A program made the position numbers and the translations under genes. A DNA stretch of 64,000 nt from Leptodactylus fallax (lineage: Eukaryota > Chordata > Amphibia > Anura > Leptodactylidae): contig CAMRHE010000035.1 of assembly GCA_947044405.1 (NCBI GenBank), positions 9,707,501 to 9,771,500 on the forward strand, written 5' to 3'. A model generated the notes under the pieces. It was given only the letters and a program-made list of their open reading frames with translations. It was not told the origin of the DNA and did not search any database. Below, one piece after another: positions 35,356 through 49,305 of this stretch; the stretch's first letter is position 1, and each line of letters starts with the position of its first letter.

Positions 35356-37244
35356 GGTTAACAAGGGGGAAAAAAGTCTATTTTAACCTTTCTTCTGTAA
35401 AACAACTTAGGTGCTGCAGGCAGCATTGACCTCAAAATATAAAGGGTTAAGTGGAAAGTATGCTTCTGATTGATAATGGGAAGGGGGGATGATATCATGA
35501 GCAAAGGTCCATGGTACCCCCTCCCCTGGGGTTATCTGAAGTGACATGGACAGGAAAATAAAATAATTTTCTCCCCTGCTCTGTCACCTGCATTCACTAA
35601 ATTGCTGTTAACAGAGTAATACAACTCCCATCCACCTCTGCTTTAACCAGTGATATCTATAAAACTTTGCCAGATCTGCACAGTTCGTTCTTTTTCTTGC
35701 CCTGCATTTATATATATTATCAGTACAGAGCAAAAATCACAGATCAAAAAGATTAGAGTCTTAAGAGGAAAATAACCCACTGGAACTAATTAAAAGGTTT
35801 TTTTCACTGGGGTTTCTACTCCCATTTTCTGTACAGGTCGCAGTGCATGCCTAGGAAACTCTCCAATAGAAGTGAATAGAGTCTGCTCTCATTGTGTATA
35901 AGGCTTATACTCCAGCTCCAGAAAACAGGAGGTCACAGACCATTTTAGGCTTAGTGGCAAAAGAGGAAAGTGCAAGATTTTTTTTAAAGATAATAACGTG
36001 GAAAATTAAAATAGGTAACAGCTAATTTTCTGAGATCATGTTCCCTTTAATTGTAATTACCACACCCATAACCCAAAACTATAAAGTGAATATACTATTA
36101 ATCTCACATGGTAAAAATGTACTGTTAAAATTTTTTTAAAAACTTCAGACAGCTACACTCAAAACCAAATTTTGATAAAAGTGGCTTTCATAAATTTGGT
36201 AGTGTAATGATCATAACAAGCAGTAGAATAATGTTATTAAGTATTTTATCAAGCCAAAAATTAATAAAACTTATTAACCCAAATTGGTTTGTATAAAACT
36301 ACAACATCTCCCACAAAACATAAGGCCTCATATATCTACACTGAAGGAACCGAAAAAAATTGACTGATCCACTGCCATTTCAAAAATGACAGGTTGGTCA
36401 TTTAAATTGCTCGTCCTTCTGAGCTAGCTGTGGCTCCCCATACTGTTCATCGAAGAGTGTTTCAAGAGGGGGTACCCAATCTATGATTTTTGTGCCTTGA
36501 TAGGGCATACTGAAAGGTTTTTCTTTACTTTAGCAAGTCCACACCTTCAAGGATCTGTTGAAATATGAAAAAAAATGGTTTGCAGCTAGGGGTACACTTT
36601 AACTCTGCTTTAAGATGCAAATCACTTATCTAAAGATACTTTAGATTAACTTATAATATATATGAGTTATCCATTGTCTTTCTAAAGTATATTTTTATAT
36701 TTTGGTAGCCCTGTTGAATTTTGAGAGCTTCACAAAATTTTAGTTAATAATGTCAGCAGTTTTGCAAGTGAAAAGATTTTATGCTCTGTTAAACTAAAGT
36801 CCCTGTGCAATTGTATTTAATTAGACTTACTCTGTGTGAGGAATCCTCAAACCTGAATTACTTCAAAGGGTCATTGGAAGTGATGCTATGAAATATATCC
36901 CACAGTGATAGTTAAAGCTGCTCATGGCAAATAAAGGTAGATGAGAACCAATTCATCTGTACAAACCTCCACTCTATGGATAACCTCCCTTTTTCTGCAA
37001 TTTGCATTCCTTAAATTGCTGGCCCTTATCTGTCCCTATATGCTTCTAGGCTTCTGCTGATTTAGTGTTTTACTAATGGCAAATAACAGAAAACTTAGTT
37101 AAACTATCTATAAACCCAATTATTGGGCTATAATGTGTGGGTAGATGTATTGTACAACAAAATAGTAAATGAAAGAACCCAAGATCTGAGAAACTAAAAC
37201 TGTTCTTGGTCACATGTTTCTCTGTTGGTCATGAATTTCATTTC
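35356..37244. other. Unique sequence
   Basis: About 1.9 kb with no recognised gene or element; AT-rich. Confidence 0.3.
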
Positions 37245-37250
37245 TGTTTT

Positions 37251-37506
37251 AGGCTGGAGCCCCACATGGCGTAAACGTCGCGGAAAAAAATGTGGCGTTT
37301 TACAGTCCCTGCAAAGTAGATGGGATTCTAGTGAATCCCGTCCACACATTGCGGGAAAATACATACGGCATCTCAATTATACCTACGGAAACGCCAGCGG
37401 ACTTTCTGTGAAAAGCACTGCGGGATAAACCGTGATGCGTTGTCGCCGCTGTTTTTCCCGCAGTGCTTTTTTGCTGCAGCCCACTACGTGGGGCCTTAGC
37501 CTTAAA
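37251..37506. mobile_element. MITE with GGCCCCACGTGG-type ends, copy 1
   Basis: Ends TTAGGCTGGAGCCCCACATGG and, complementary, CTACGTGGGGCCTTAGCC. It contains GATGGGATTCTAGTGAATCC, CCACACATTGCGGG and CCCGCAGTGCTTTTT. Related copies are at 40432-40760 (fuller) and 39655-39832 (fragment). The superfamily is unclear. Confidence 0.65.
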
Positions 37507-37582
37507 ATGTTTTCACTACCAGGGGTTTTGGGACACTTTTCAGCTTTGGTAGAAAATCATTATAACCCCTTATTCTCATATA

Positions 37583-39221
<1,639 letters not shown>

Positions 39222-39223
39222 TA

Positions 39224-39654
39224 TCTTGAAAATAGACACCTGGCACAGTGTCTAAATGCCAATCAACACTTTGTACACACATGCACCATTTTGCACCAAA
39301 ATGTAAAAAATGCAAACAAAACTTCATATCCATTTGTCTCAACTTCCCTCACTCTAAGCAGATCACCAATAATGACTTCCATACTTCTGCAAATATATAC
39401 CTAGATAGGAGGAGTCATTTTGTTCTGGCCACTGTCCCTTCATGTCTTTCTACTTTTTTTTCTTCTGCTTTACTTGCCTTAAATATGTTGCCATATTGAT
39501 TTACTGGTATATTCATTAAGCAGTGACTATTCTTTGTGATGTTTCTGAAGGTACTTTATTGTAATGTCTGGCACTCCCAACAACACATTTTATATAACTA
39601 CTTGTTTCTTTTGCAAAATGAAAAAAGAAAATAAAAGCAAAATTGATATTACCG
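39224..39654. other. Unique spacer
   Basis: No feature is recognised. Confidence 0.3.
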
Positions 39655-39832
39655 ACTGAGGCTATGGCTCCATGTTGCAGAAGGACAGCATTTTTTTGGC
39701 TGCTGCGAAAATGCAGCAGAAAAAAAATGCTGCATTTTACAGTACCAGCAAAGTGGAAGAGATTTTGGTTAATGTCATTTACACATTGTGGGAAAAAAAA
39801 GCACTGCGGAAAAGCTGCTTTTCAACTTGATA
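39655..39832. repeat. Fragment of the GGCCCCACGTGG-type MITE
   Basis: TGAGGCTATGGCTCCATG, TTTACAGTACCAGCAAAGTGG and ACACATTGTGGGAAAA parallel the copies at 37251 and 40432. The right half is missing. Confidence 0.55.
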
Positions 39833-40304
39833 ATTTTAGCTGTGATCTTGGTATCATTTTAAAGAGGAGTATCTCATCTTTAAAATGAATCCATGTTGAT
39901 CTTCAAAGCCATAATGGATCCTGAGAGAATTAAAAAAACCCTAATACTCACCTCTCCTCTCCCCTGCTATCTGGCTGTGCTGTTAATGGTGATGGCTGGC
40001 TAGTGGAGGCTGTGACAGGTCCCTCGCAAGTTAGATCGGAGTATCAGATGTTTCATACAGCTGATACTCCGATCTCCCTGTTCCAGGGCACTGTCACTTA
40101 TGACAGTAAGCCCCAGGATCAATACTGCGCATAGCTGCACATAGCTGTTGGTGTTACTGGCATCCTGCTACACTGTGTTTTTACTGCTATGAGCCACAAA
40201 TAAAGAATGAAGATGTTTTAGATAACCGTGAGTACCACTCCACTTTCTTCTACCTCATGCATGTTTTGATGGATTGTCCTGGGAGACATGAGGCAGAGCA
40301 CCTC

Positions 40305-40336
<32 letters not shown>

Positions 40337-40431
40337 TCAAACAGTCAAAGTTAAGTAGAGCTGACCTGTTTTTCTTCTTTTTTGTATAATTTTATAAAGT
40401 CACCAGAACTGGAAAGACCAAAAATCTGCTT
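39833..40431. repeat. Frog-type repeat with a perfect hairpin
   Basis: Includes ATAATGGATCCTGAGA, shared with 62418-62433. The 15-bp inverted repeat AGATCGGAGTATCAG (40033-40047) and CTGATACTCCGATCT (40061-40075) is perfect with a 13-nt loop. A runs sit at 40315-40336. Confidence 0.6.
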
Positions 40432-40760
40432 TGGGCCGGGGCCACATGTGGCGTAAACACCAGAAAGAAAAACACTCTGTTTTACAATCCCTGCTAAGTG
40501 GATGGGATTCTAACAAATCCCATCCACACATTGCGGAAAAATACATGCAGTGCACACTCTGCAGTTTCCAAAACCATTGCAGTTTTGTAAATCGCAGCAT
40601 GTCAATTATACCTACGGAAATGCCGGCATTTTCACTAAAGGTATAATGGAAGCAGAAACTTTCTGTGAAAAGCTCTGTTGGAAAAACCAGAATGCGTTGA
40701 CGCTGCGTTTTTTCCCGCAGCACTTTTTCCCTGTGGCCTGCTTCGTGGGGCTTTAGTTTT
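40432..40760. mobile_element. MITE with GGCCCCACGTGG-type ends, copy 2
   Basis: GGGGCCACATGTGGCGTAAAC on the left, CTTCGTGGGGCTTTAG on the right. It shares GGATGGGATTCTAACAAATCC, CCACACATTGCGG and CAATTATACCTACGGAAA with 37251-37506 but is longer inside. Confidence 0.65.
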
Positions 40761-41462
40761 TATCTGGAACTGTTGAAAACACAGCAACCTATAAAATATA
40801 TGGATTACAGACGTTGAAAAGGAAGTGTAACCCTACTCCTAATATACTTCATGAAAGTAAACCAACTGATAATTACCGTACATTTATCTCAACAGTTTTA
40901 TGTCTACTTTCATGTAATTCTGAGACAAAAAGAAATAAAGAAAATGCATTTAATGATACATTTGCACTAAAAACACACATTGAACCTGAGGTTCACACAT
41001 AGATACAGGTATGTGAAGTTCATGGATATTACAAATATCTACATCAACAGGAAGAGCTTGTTCTCTTAAAAATGCTTAAACAGAAGCCTTGCAATATTTG
41101 TCTGTATTTCAGAAACGTGTTAAAACGTAACTACACTATTGAACTTTTGTCCTATAGTGTTCCCTGCCATCACCCCCCAATGATGCATTTCCCCATGTTG
41201 TTATTGTGCCACCCGTTACTGGTTTCTCTGTTGCGGGTGTCAGCAGCCTCTACCCTGGCTGTTCCTCAGTGACTTCTCCACGATTGGGTGGCCTGCGTGC
41301 CTCCTACTGCCTTATTTGATGCCTTTGTATTGATTTTGTTTCCTTTTGTTATTATTTGCAAAAACCTCAATAAAAACTGATTAAACATAAACTTTTGAAT
41401 TTTTGATTTTCTTGCAGCATTTGTGGTATTAATTTTTTTAACATAAAAATGTTGTAATTTGT
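40761..41462. other. Mostly unique; possible L1 tail
   Basis: About 41290-41395 (TTTGTTATTATTTGC, CTCAATAAAAACTGATTAAAC) resembles a LINE 3' tail with an AATAAA signal near 41369. No coding part is seen, so this is weak. Confidence 0.3.
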
Positions 41463-41914
41463 GCCTATTGCAGATTCAGTCTTCCCAGCCTGGTGTAGGT
41501 CTACAATTTTGTTTCTGGTGTCCTTCCATAGCTCTTTGGTCTTCACCATAGTGGAGTTTGGAGTGTGACTGTTTGAGGTTGTGGACAGGTGTCTTTTATA
41601 CTGATAACAATTTCAAACAGGTGCCATTACTACAGGTAATGAGTGGAGGACAGAGGAGCCTCTGAAAGAAGAAGTTACAGGTCTGTCAGAGCCAGAAATC
41701 TTGCTTGTTTGTAGGTGACCAAATACTTATTTTCCACCATAATTTGCAAATAAATTCTTTAAAAATCAGACAATGTGATTTTCTGGATTTGTTTTCTCAT
41801 TTTGTCTCTCATAGTTGAGGTCTACCTATGATGTCAATTACAGGCCTCTCTCATCTTTTTAAGTGGGAGAACGTGCACAATTGGTGGCTGACTAAATATT
41901 TTTTTTCCCCACTG
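41463..41914 (-). pseudogene. Tc1 family E, 5' fragment E2, inside G2
   Basis: Minus-strand 5' half of a family E element. It has the terminal repeat ending CCCCACTG at 41914 with TA after it, the leader, and the first codons [20 protein letters not shown]...SAIG (from 41549 down to about 41463). It then stops abruptly in unrelated DNA. On its right it meets the 3' untranslated part of G2 at a TA, so it had inserted in G2 before a deletion removed the left side of both. Confidence 0.85.
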
Positions 41915-42640
<726 letters not shown>

Positions 42641-42665
42641 TATATCGTCGGCAGAATAAAACAGA

Positions 42666-42885
42666 CATGTCTTCTGGTGTCATATGAAAGAGGAGCTTCT
42701 CTTCTTTCATTTCACACTAAGGTTCTATCTGTATTATTTGCAGAGATATCATCAGGTAAAAGCTGCTCCCAATCCCTACTGTGTTTTTAACTGATGATAT
42801 CTCTGAAAATAATAGAGGTAGGAACTACAGCCTTAAAATGAGAGACTCCTCTTTCATACAACACCAGAAGCACATTGCAACATTT
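42666..42885. repeat. Foldback repeat with about 90-bp arms
   Basis: The left arm contains TTCTGGTGTCATATGAAAGAGG and CAGAGATATCATCAG. The right arm is the complement: CTGATGATATCTCTG (42791-42805) and CCTCTTTCATACAACACCAG. Arms are imperfect and separated by about 35 nt. No TSD was identified. Confidence 0.75.
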
Positions 42886-43190
42886 TATAACTGTTTGAAG
42901 TGAACCCCCCCCACCCTATCCTTCCATTTTACACTGCAGTTTAGAAATGCTTTAAAATATATACTACACACTGTAAACAGCTGCTATGCTACCAAAATAT
43001 AAATAAGTAAAAATACAACTTATTCAATACATACAGCCACCTTAATGCAAATTGCAGCAAATAGTGACTATAAGCAAAAGCTAAAAACAAACAAACTGGG
43101 ACAAAAATGCATACTCAATCTCTTAGAGCATTAACATACAAACTACCCTTAAAGCTTTAAGACTTTTTTCATATTTTCTTTCCTTGCCTT
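42886..43190. other. Unique spacer
   Basis: Nothing is recognised. Confidence 0.3.
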
Positions 43191-43536
43191 CCAAAATTCA
43201 TAACTTTTATTTTTCTGTTGACATAGGTTTATTCTTTGTGCCATAAGTTGTACTTTCATTTGGCACCATTTTGGGGTACATATAATGTTTTGATCTACTT
43301 TTATTAACATTTTTTGGAGGTCTGTGTTAAAAAGCTATTCTATCAAAATTTTTTGCATTTTGTTTTTATGGCATTCACTACGCATTAAAAATAAAAAAAA
43401 TATGTATATTTTTTTTCACTTTTTGAAATTGAACAGTTTTCCTGGGGTCAACGTATTCTGATGCCTATAACTTTTTTACTGTTTTGTTGTCAGAGATAAG
43501 TGAGGGCTCTATATTTGCGGTACAAGTTGTACTTTA
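43191..43536 (+). repeat. Frog-type repeat, left part
   Basis: TTATTTTTCTGTTGACATAG, GGCACCATTTTGGGGTACAT and TTTATGGCATTCAC recur in related form at 59290-59770. It is cut by Tc1 copy C and resumes at 45165. Confidence 0.65.
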
Positions 43537-45164
<1,628 letters not shown>

Positions 45165-45680
45165 TATATTGGTACAAAAGTTTGGTATATATGACTTTTT
45201 GATCACTTTTATTGCTATTTTTTGGGGATACCTAACATGTTTGTTTATTTTATGTTTATGTTACGTTTTTTATAATGTAAAGGTGGGTCCTTTGAACTTT
45301 TTATTATTTCTTTATTTTTTATTTTAAACTTTTTTTTTTTTTTTTTAACTTTTTACATGTCCCACAGGGGGACTTGAACCTGGGATCTCAGATCCCCAGT
45401 GCAATGCATAGTATTGAAGATCATTGCACATAGGTTCCCTATGGGAACTGTGCCTAGGTAGTCAGGAGGCCATTGTTGTTGGTATATTGATAACAGCATT
45501 CAGGGGGTTAATCCACCGGAGTCGGAGTATCTTCCGACTCCAACGGCTGGTTCCAGCCCTCGGCTGTGTAACACAGCTGAGTCCCTGCAGCATTACAGCA
45601 CCATACTATTACAACGCTGAGCGTTAAGTATACACTCAGCACAATATAATAGCACGTCACAGAGCGGGAAGGGGTTAAAG
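45165..45680 (+). repeat. Frog-type repeat, right part
   Basis: Continuation after Tc1 copy C: TTTTTGATCACTTTTAT, a T run at 45331-45347, GTCCCACAGGGGGACTTGAA, a GGAGTCGG...CCGACTCC hairpin near 45520-45543, and the ending GGGAAGGGGTTAA. The 45359-45382 part resembles 59963-59985. Confidence 0.6.
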
Positions 45681-45865
45681 TAAACAAAAAATACTTTCCA
45701 AAAGTCTAAGATGTGTGGAATTCATACATGCCATGCGTCTTATATTCACAGATACATGTTTTGAAGAATGCACCTACCAATTTTTGTATGCAAATTAAAT
45801 TGGGGATTATATAGTATATGTACAGTACTGTGCAAAAGGCAGATGTAGAAAAATACTGCAAAGTA

Positions 45866-46075
45866 AAAATGCTTTCAGAGATAGTTTGCACACAGTTTTT
45901 GAAGGAATTTGGCAGGAAGGTTGTTTCAAACATCTGAGATATCCAACTACAGATATTCTGTGGATGGAGGCTTGCTCACATCCTTCTATATCTTCACATA
46001 ATCCCAGACAGACGCAATGATGTTAAGATCAGGGCTTTGCGTGGGCCATATCATCACTTCCAGGACTCTACCTCC
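45866..46075 (-). pseudogene. Tc1-like transposase tail, relic
   Basis: The minus strand reads [22 protein letters not shown] and then NNLPAKF, the region around the catalytic Glu of Tc1 transposases. The Glu itself reads as Ala (NIIAS instead of NIIES) and stops follow. All upstream coding sequence is gone. Confidence 0.7.
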
Positions 46076-46132
46076 AAAGCATAGTACTTTTGATTTAGAT
46101 TTATTTTTTGTGCAGTTATTTAATTGTGTAAT

Positions 46133-47157
46133 TAGAGATGAGCGAATTTCTCAAAAATTCGATTCAGCCAATTCACCAAATTTTCTGTAATGATTTGATC
46201 CGATCTGAATTAATTCGCATTAACTCCTTCCCGACATCCACCCTAATAGTACGGTGCTGCCGAGAAGGACTTCCCGCAAATCACGGCAAAAGCATGGTGC
46301 GCACATAGAAACTGTGTGCACACCCTGCTTTGCGGGTGTAAACCGTATGTAACGGCTGACACTGTCCTCTAACACCCCCGGTAGGAGCTGAGCTCCGATC
46401 ACAGGTGTTTTCGGGGGGTGCCACTGCTCCTATTTGGCAGCCCGGAGTCTGACCAGTGACACTGGATCTGCCCCATCACTGTCCCTCTGCATACCTGGTT
46501 GATCCTGCCTTGAATGGAGACTGTCAGCCTATGCGTCTGCATGGACTGACAGCCTCCTATACACTGCAATACACATGTATTGCAGCGTATACCTATTGAA
46601 GCAGCGATCAGAATATCAGAAAGACCCCTTCCTTCCTAGAGCTGGAGATCCCAGAGTATAATAATCAGAGGCCCAGGGGAAGTGATTAAAAATAACAAAC
46701 ACTTATACTCACCTTACCTCACCTCTCCTAGGAATCCAGCTGTAAGCAGCGTCGTCCTCGCTCTTCTTCCTTGCGACTGAGGTCCTGCTCCCTAGACATC
46801 ACTGCTGGGGCCTGTGTTGGGCCTCAGCGGTCACGTGGGGGCGCGATGATCTCATTACGCCGGCGCACTCCACGTGACATATGGGATCCAATCACAGGCC
46901 CCAGCAGTGAGGCCTGGGGACCAGAGTGTATGCTGAGCCCAGGACAGGTGAGTATCAGTATTTTTTTATTTTTACTCAGCGCAGGGAGTGCCGAGGGGCA
47001 CATGTAGCATGGCGGCATCCAAGGGGTTAAAACCCCAGATAGGAGCTGTGCGATTCGTTAACACGAAGTGTGAGGAAATCCAGATTTGATGTGAATTGAA
47101 TATTTCCTGAAATTCAGATTGAATTCCACTTTGTCAGCTTCGATTCGCTCATCTCTA
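46133..47157. mobile_element. Non-autonomous hAT element
   Basis: Ends TAGAGATGAGCGAATTTCTC and the complement of TAGAGATGAGCGAATCGAAG, the same terminal type as the hAT at 4878-4897 and the fragment at 63183. Flanks GTGTAAT and GTGTTAAT look like an imperfect 8-bp target duplication. The interior is GC-richer frog repeat without a transposase. Confidence 0.8.
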
Positions 47158-47262
47158 GTGTTAATTGACAAAAAATAACTATTACCGCTTCTATTTTCAA
47201 AAGCATTTTTACTTTGCACCATTTTTTTCCACATCTGCTTAAAACTTTTGTACAACACTGTA

Positions 47263-47599
47263 TATAATTTTCTATTCTCTGTACAGATCATAGCCCTATT
47301 TAATAATTATAAATTCCTAAAGAAAAGTAATGTGATAACTAGGGCCACGTTCAGATGGGTGTAATTATGAATGTATAAACTGAACCTGCGGGTATTGTGT
47401 CTGTAACATGAGTAGAAAAAAGCACTTATAATACACCGTCTGTCGGCTGCAAATTTCCAGTGGGTGAAACAACATTTCAGAAAAAAAGATGGACCACACA
47501 TCCAAGTTTTACATTGATCTACTCTTCTACAAAAATGAATACAAGTTTCTTAGTAAACCTTCACAGTGACCTCTGTGTATGGCAGCCAACACCATCACA
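47263..47599. other. Unique spacer
   Basis: Nothing is recognised. Confidence 0.3.
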
Positions 47600-48330
47600 G
47601 CACCCACAGGGAATATGACCCAGCATAACAACATCCCAACTGCCAGGCTAAGCCCCTAGGCTCTGGGCTACAATACCACCAAGGAACAGCACCACAGCAA
47701 TGGCAGCCACTATACATCACCGTACCATGTGAACAGATCTCAATAAGTTCATCTTACCATATTGTCTCAGTCAAAGGACTGAGATCTAGTAGGTAGATCC
47801 ATTATGCAATCTCCTGCTAATTAAAACTCCTGGGCTGAATGGGAGGAGAGCTGGTACCAAGGCAAAAAAAAAAAGGACAAACCAAGTAAATACAACCACA
47901 TTTAAGAAAAAACAACATGGAACTATGTTCCTCAGCAAAATCTAAAATAATGAACATGAGGTTCTTAGTATACATTTTGATCAAGCTGTATAAGCCCACT
48001 GGCACTTAATGACAGCTTCTGTATAGTGGGTTCCTACTCTATTGAAGGCAGTGCCGCATGACAACCGCCCCCACTGCAGCAAAACGCCTATAGGGGGAGT
48101 GGCCCAGGCTCCCAACAGCATCCCTGCTTCCAGATGAGGCCCCCAGAGACTGGGCTACCCTACCTCACAGGTACAGCACCACAGAAATGGCTGCCACCAT
48201 GTAGTACCGCATCATGTGAACAGTTATCAAAAAATTCATATTTTCATATGGTTTCAGTCAAAGGACGAATGCTGCCTACAGTCTTCTGCTAATTCAGTGG
48301 GCAAATATATTTCTGACTGATAGAAACTTT
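47600..48330 (+). repeat. Two diverged direct repeat units
   Basis: CAGCACCACAGCAATGGCAG, CCATGTGAACAG, TCAGTCAAAGGAC and TCTCCTGCTAATT in 47685-47820 recur in order at 48175-48300 (CAGCACCACAGAAATGG, TCATGTGAACAG, TCAGTCAAAGGAC, TTCTGCTAATT), a spacing of about 485 bp. Confidence 0.7.
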
Positions 48331-48536
48331 TTCATTAGTCAGAAGTGTATTAGACATTACTCTCTAGTGATTATTGTTATCAATATTACAGTAGTAAATA
48401 ACAGATTTTGCTAAACAAGTGGTCAGCATACAGTATATAAAGGGGTATTCCCATGAACATAATCATATCTATATTTGTAGATAGTTAAAAGCTAAACATT
48501 TTTGCAAGTATAAGTAGCTAAAAATTCCGCAGAGTT

Positions 48537-49075
48537 TGTCCCACTAGATCCTCTTACTTATATGCTCAACCTACCCCCCAGAAACCTTGGTAGAAAGAAT
48601 TCTAAGCTGTTCCTGTATCTCTGCACCGCCACTAAAACACTGGTGGCACTCCACTGGAAAAGTATGCATCCTCCTACTGGTCCTGTCCTTGTGGCTCATG
48701 TCAAGAACGTCCGCAGTCTGGAATTCCTCACTGCTTCACTCAACAACAAAACGGATGCTTTCCAATCCATCTGGACCCCATGGGATACGTACTGCATTCT
48801 CCGTGGTCTCTGATTCCCCCCCCCTCCCCTACTTTTCCTCCCTTACCCTCCTCTCGTAGTTCTCTCACCCTGTGTATGTTGTGTTCTGTGCTCGGCTCAG
48901 ACTAATGTTCTATTGTTTTATCAGTTAGTTGATTACTATTTGATGCTTCCTTCTTAGACTTTTTTTTTTGTACCCTCTCCCCTTTCTGCTTTTTTTGTAC
49001 TTTATTCACATTGCTTCTTTGTTTGTGTTTTTTATACTGTAAAAATTGCAGTTCAAAAAAAAAAAAAAAATCCCC
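48537..49075 (+). pseudogene. L1-type LINE 3' end inside the MITE
   Basis: 5'-truncated L1. An open stretch ending at 48813 reads RKNSKLFLYLCTATKTLVALHWKS, with FQSIWTPWDTY, the C-terminus of L1 ORF2. An untranslated T/C-rich tail and a poly-A run (about 49055-49070) follow. CAGAGT on both sides (48530-48535, 49076-49081) is a plausible short target duplication in the MITE. Confidence 0.8.
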
Positions 49076-49305
49076 CAGAGTCTTAAAGATTTTCTCTAAC
49101 TATCTTAGTGGCGACAGTCTGTTGTCTTGATTGGTTGCCAATGAATATGACCATGAATTCAGAAACTTGTCTATGGTATAGGACTTGTCAGGAACCCAGT
49201 CAATTGGCTGTCTCGTTGTAGCGCATTAAAGAAATACTGACTGATTTGTGACCACAAGATATTTAGAGAAAATCTTTAAAACTCTGCAAAATGTTTAATT
49301 ACTTA

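Larger units (their letters stand above)
45823..47260 (-). mobile_element. Tc1-like element J, containing a hAT MITE
   Basis: TA at 45821-45822 and 47261-47262. Ends CAGTACTGTGCAAAAGGCAG and the complement of CAGTGTTGTACAAAAGTTTT; both arms include TGCAAAGTAAAAATGCTTT. The middle was invaded by the hAT MITE at 46133-47157, so element J itself is only about 400 bp. Confidence 0.75.

Noticed and set aside
42735..42810. CTGATGA near 42791 as a second hammerhead
   Set aside because: It is part of the foldback arm CTGATGATATCTCTG; no GAAA core or stem II follows in the right place.
45359..45382. tRNA gene
   Set aside because: Only a B-box-like word is seen; no cloverleaf or A box could be made.
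46492..46509. rRNA gene fragment
   Set aside because: Only 18 bases match 18S; nothing around extends it, so I list it as a curiosity, not an rRNA.
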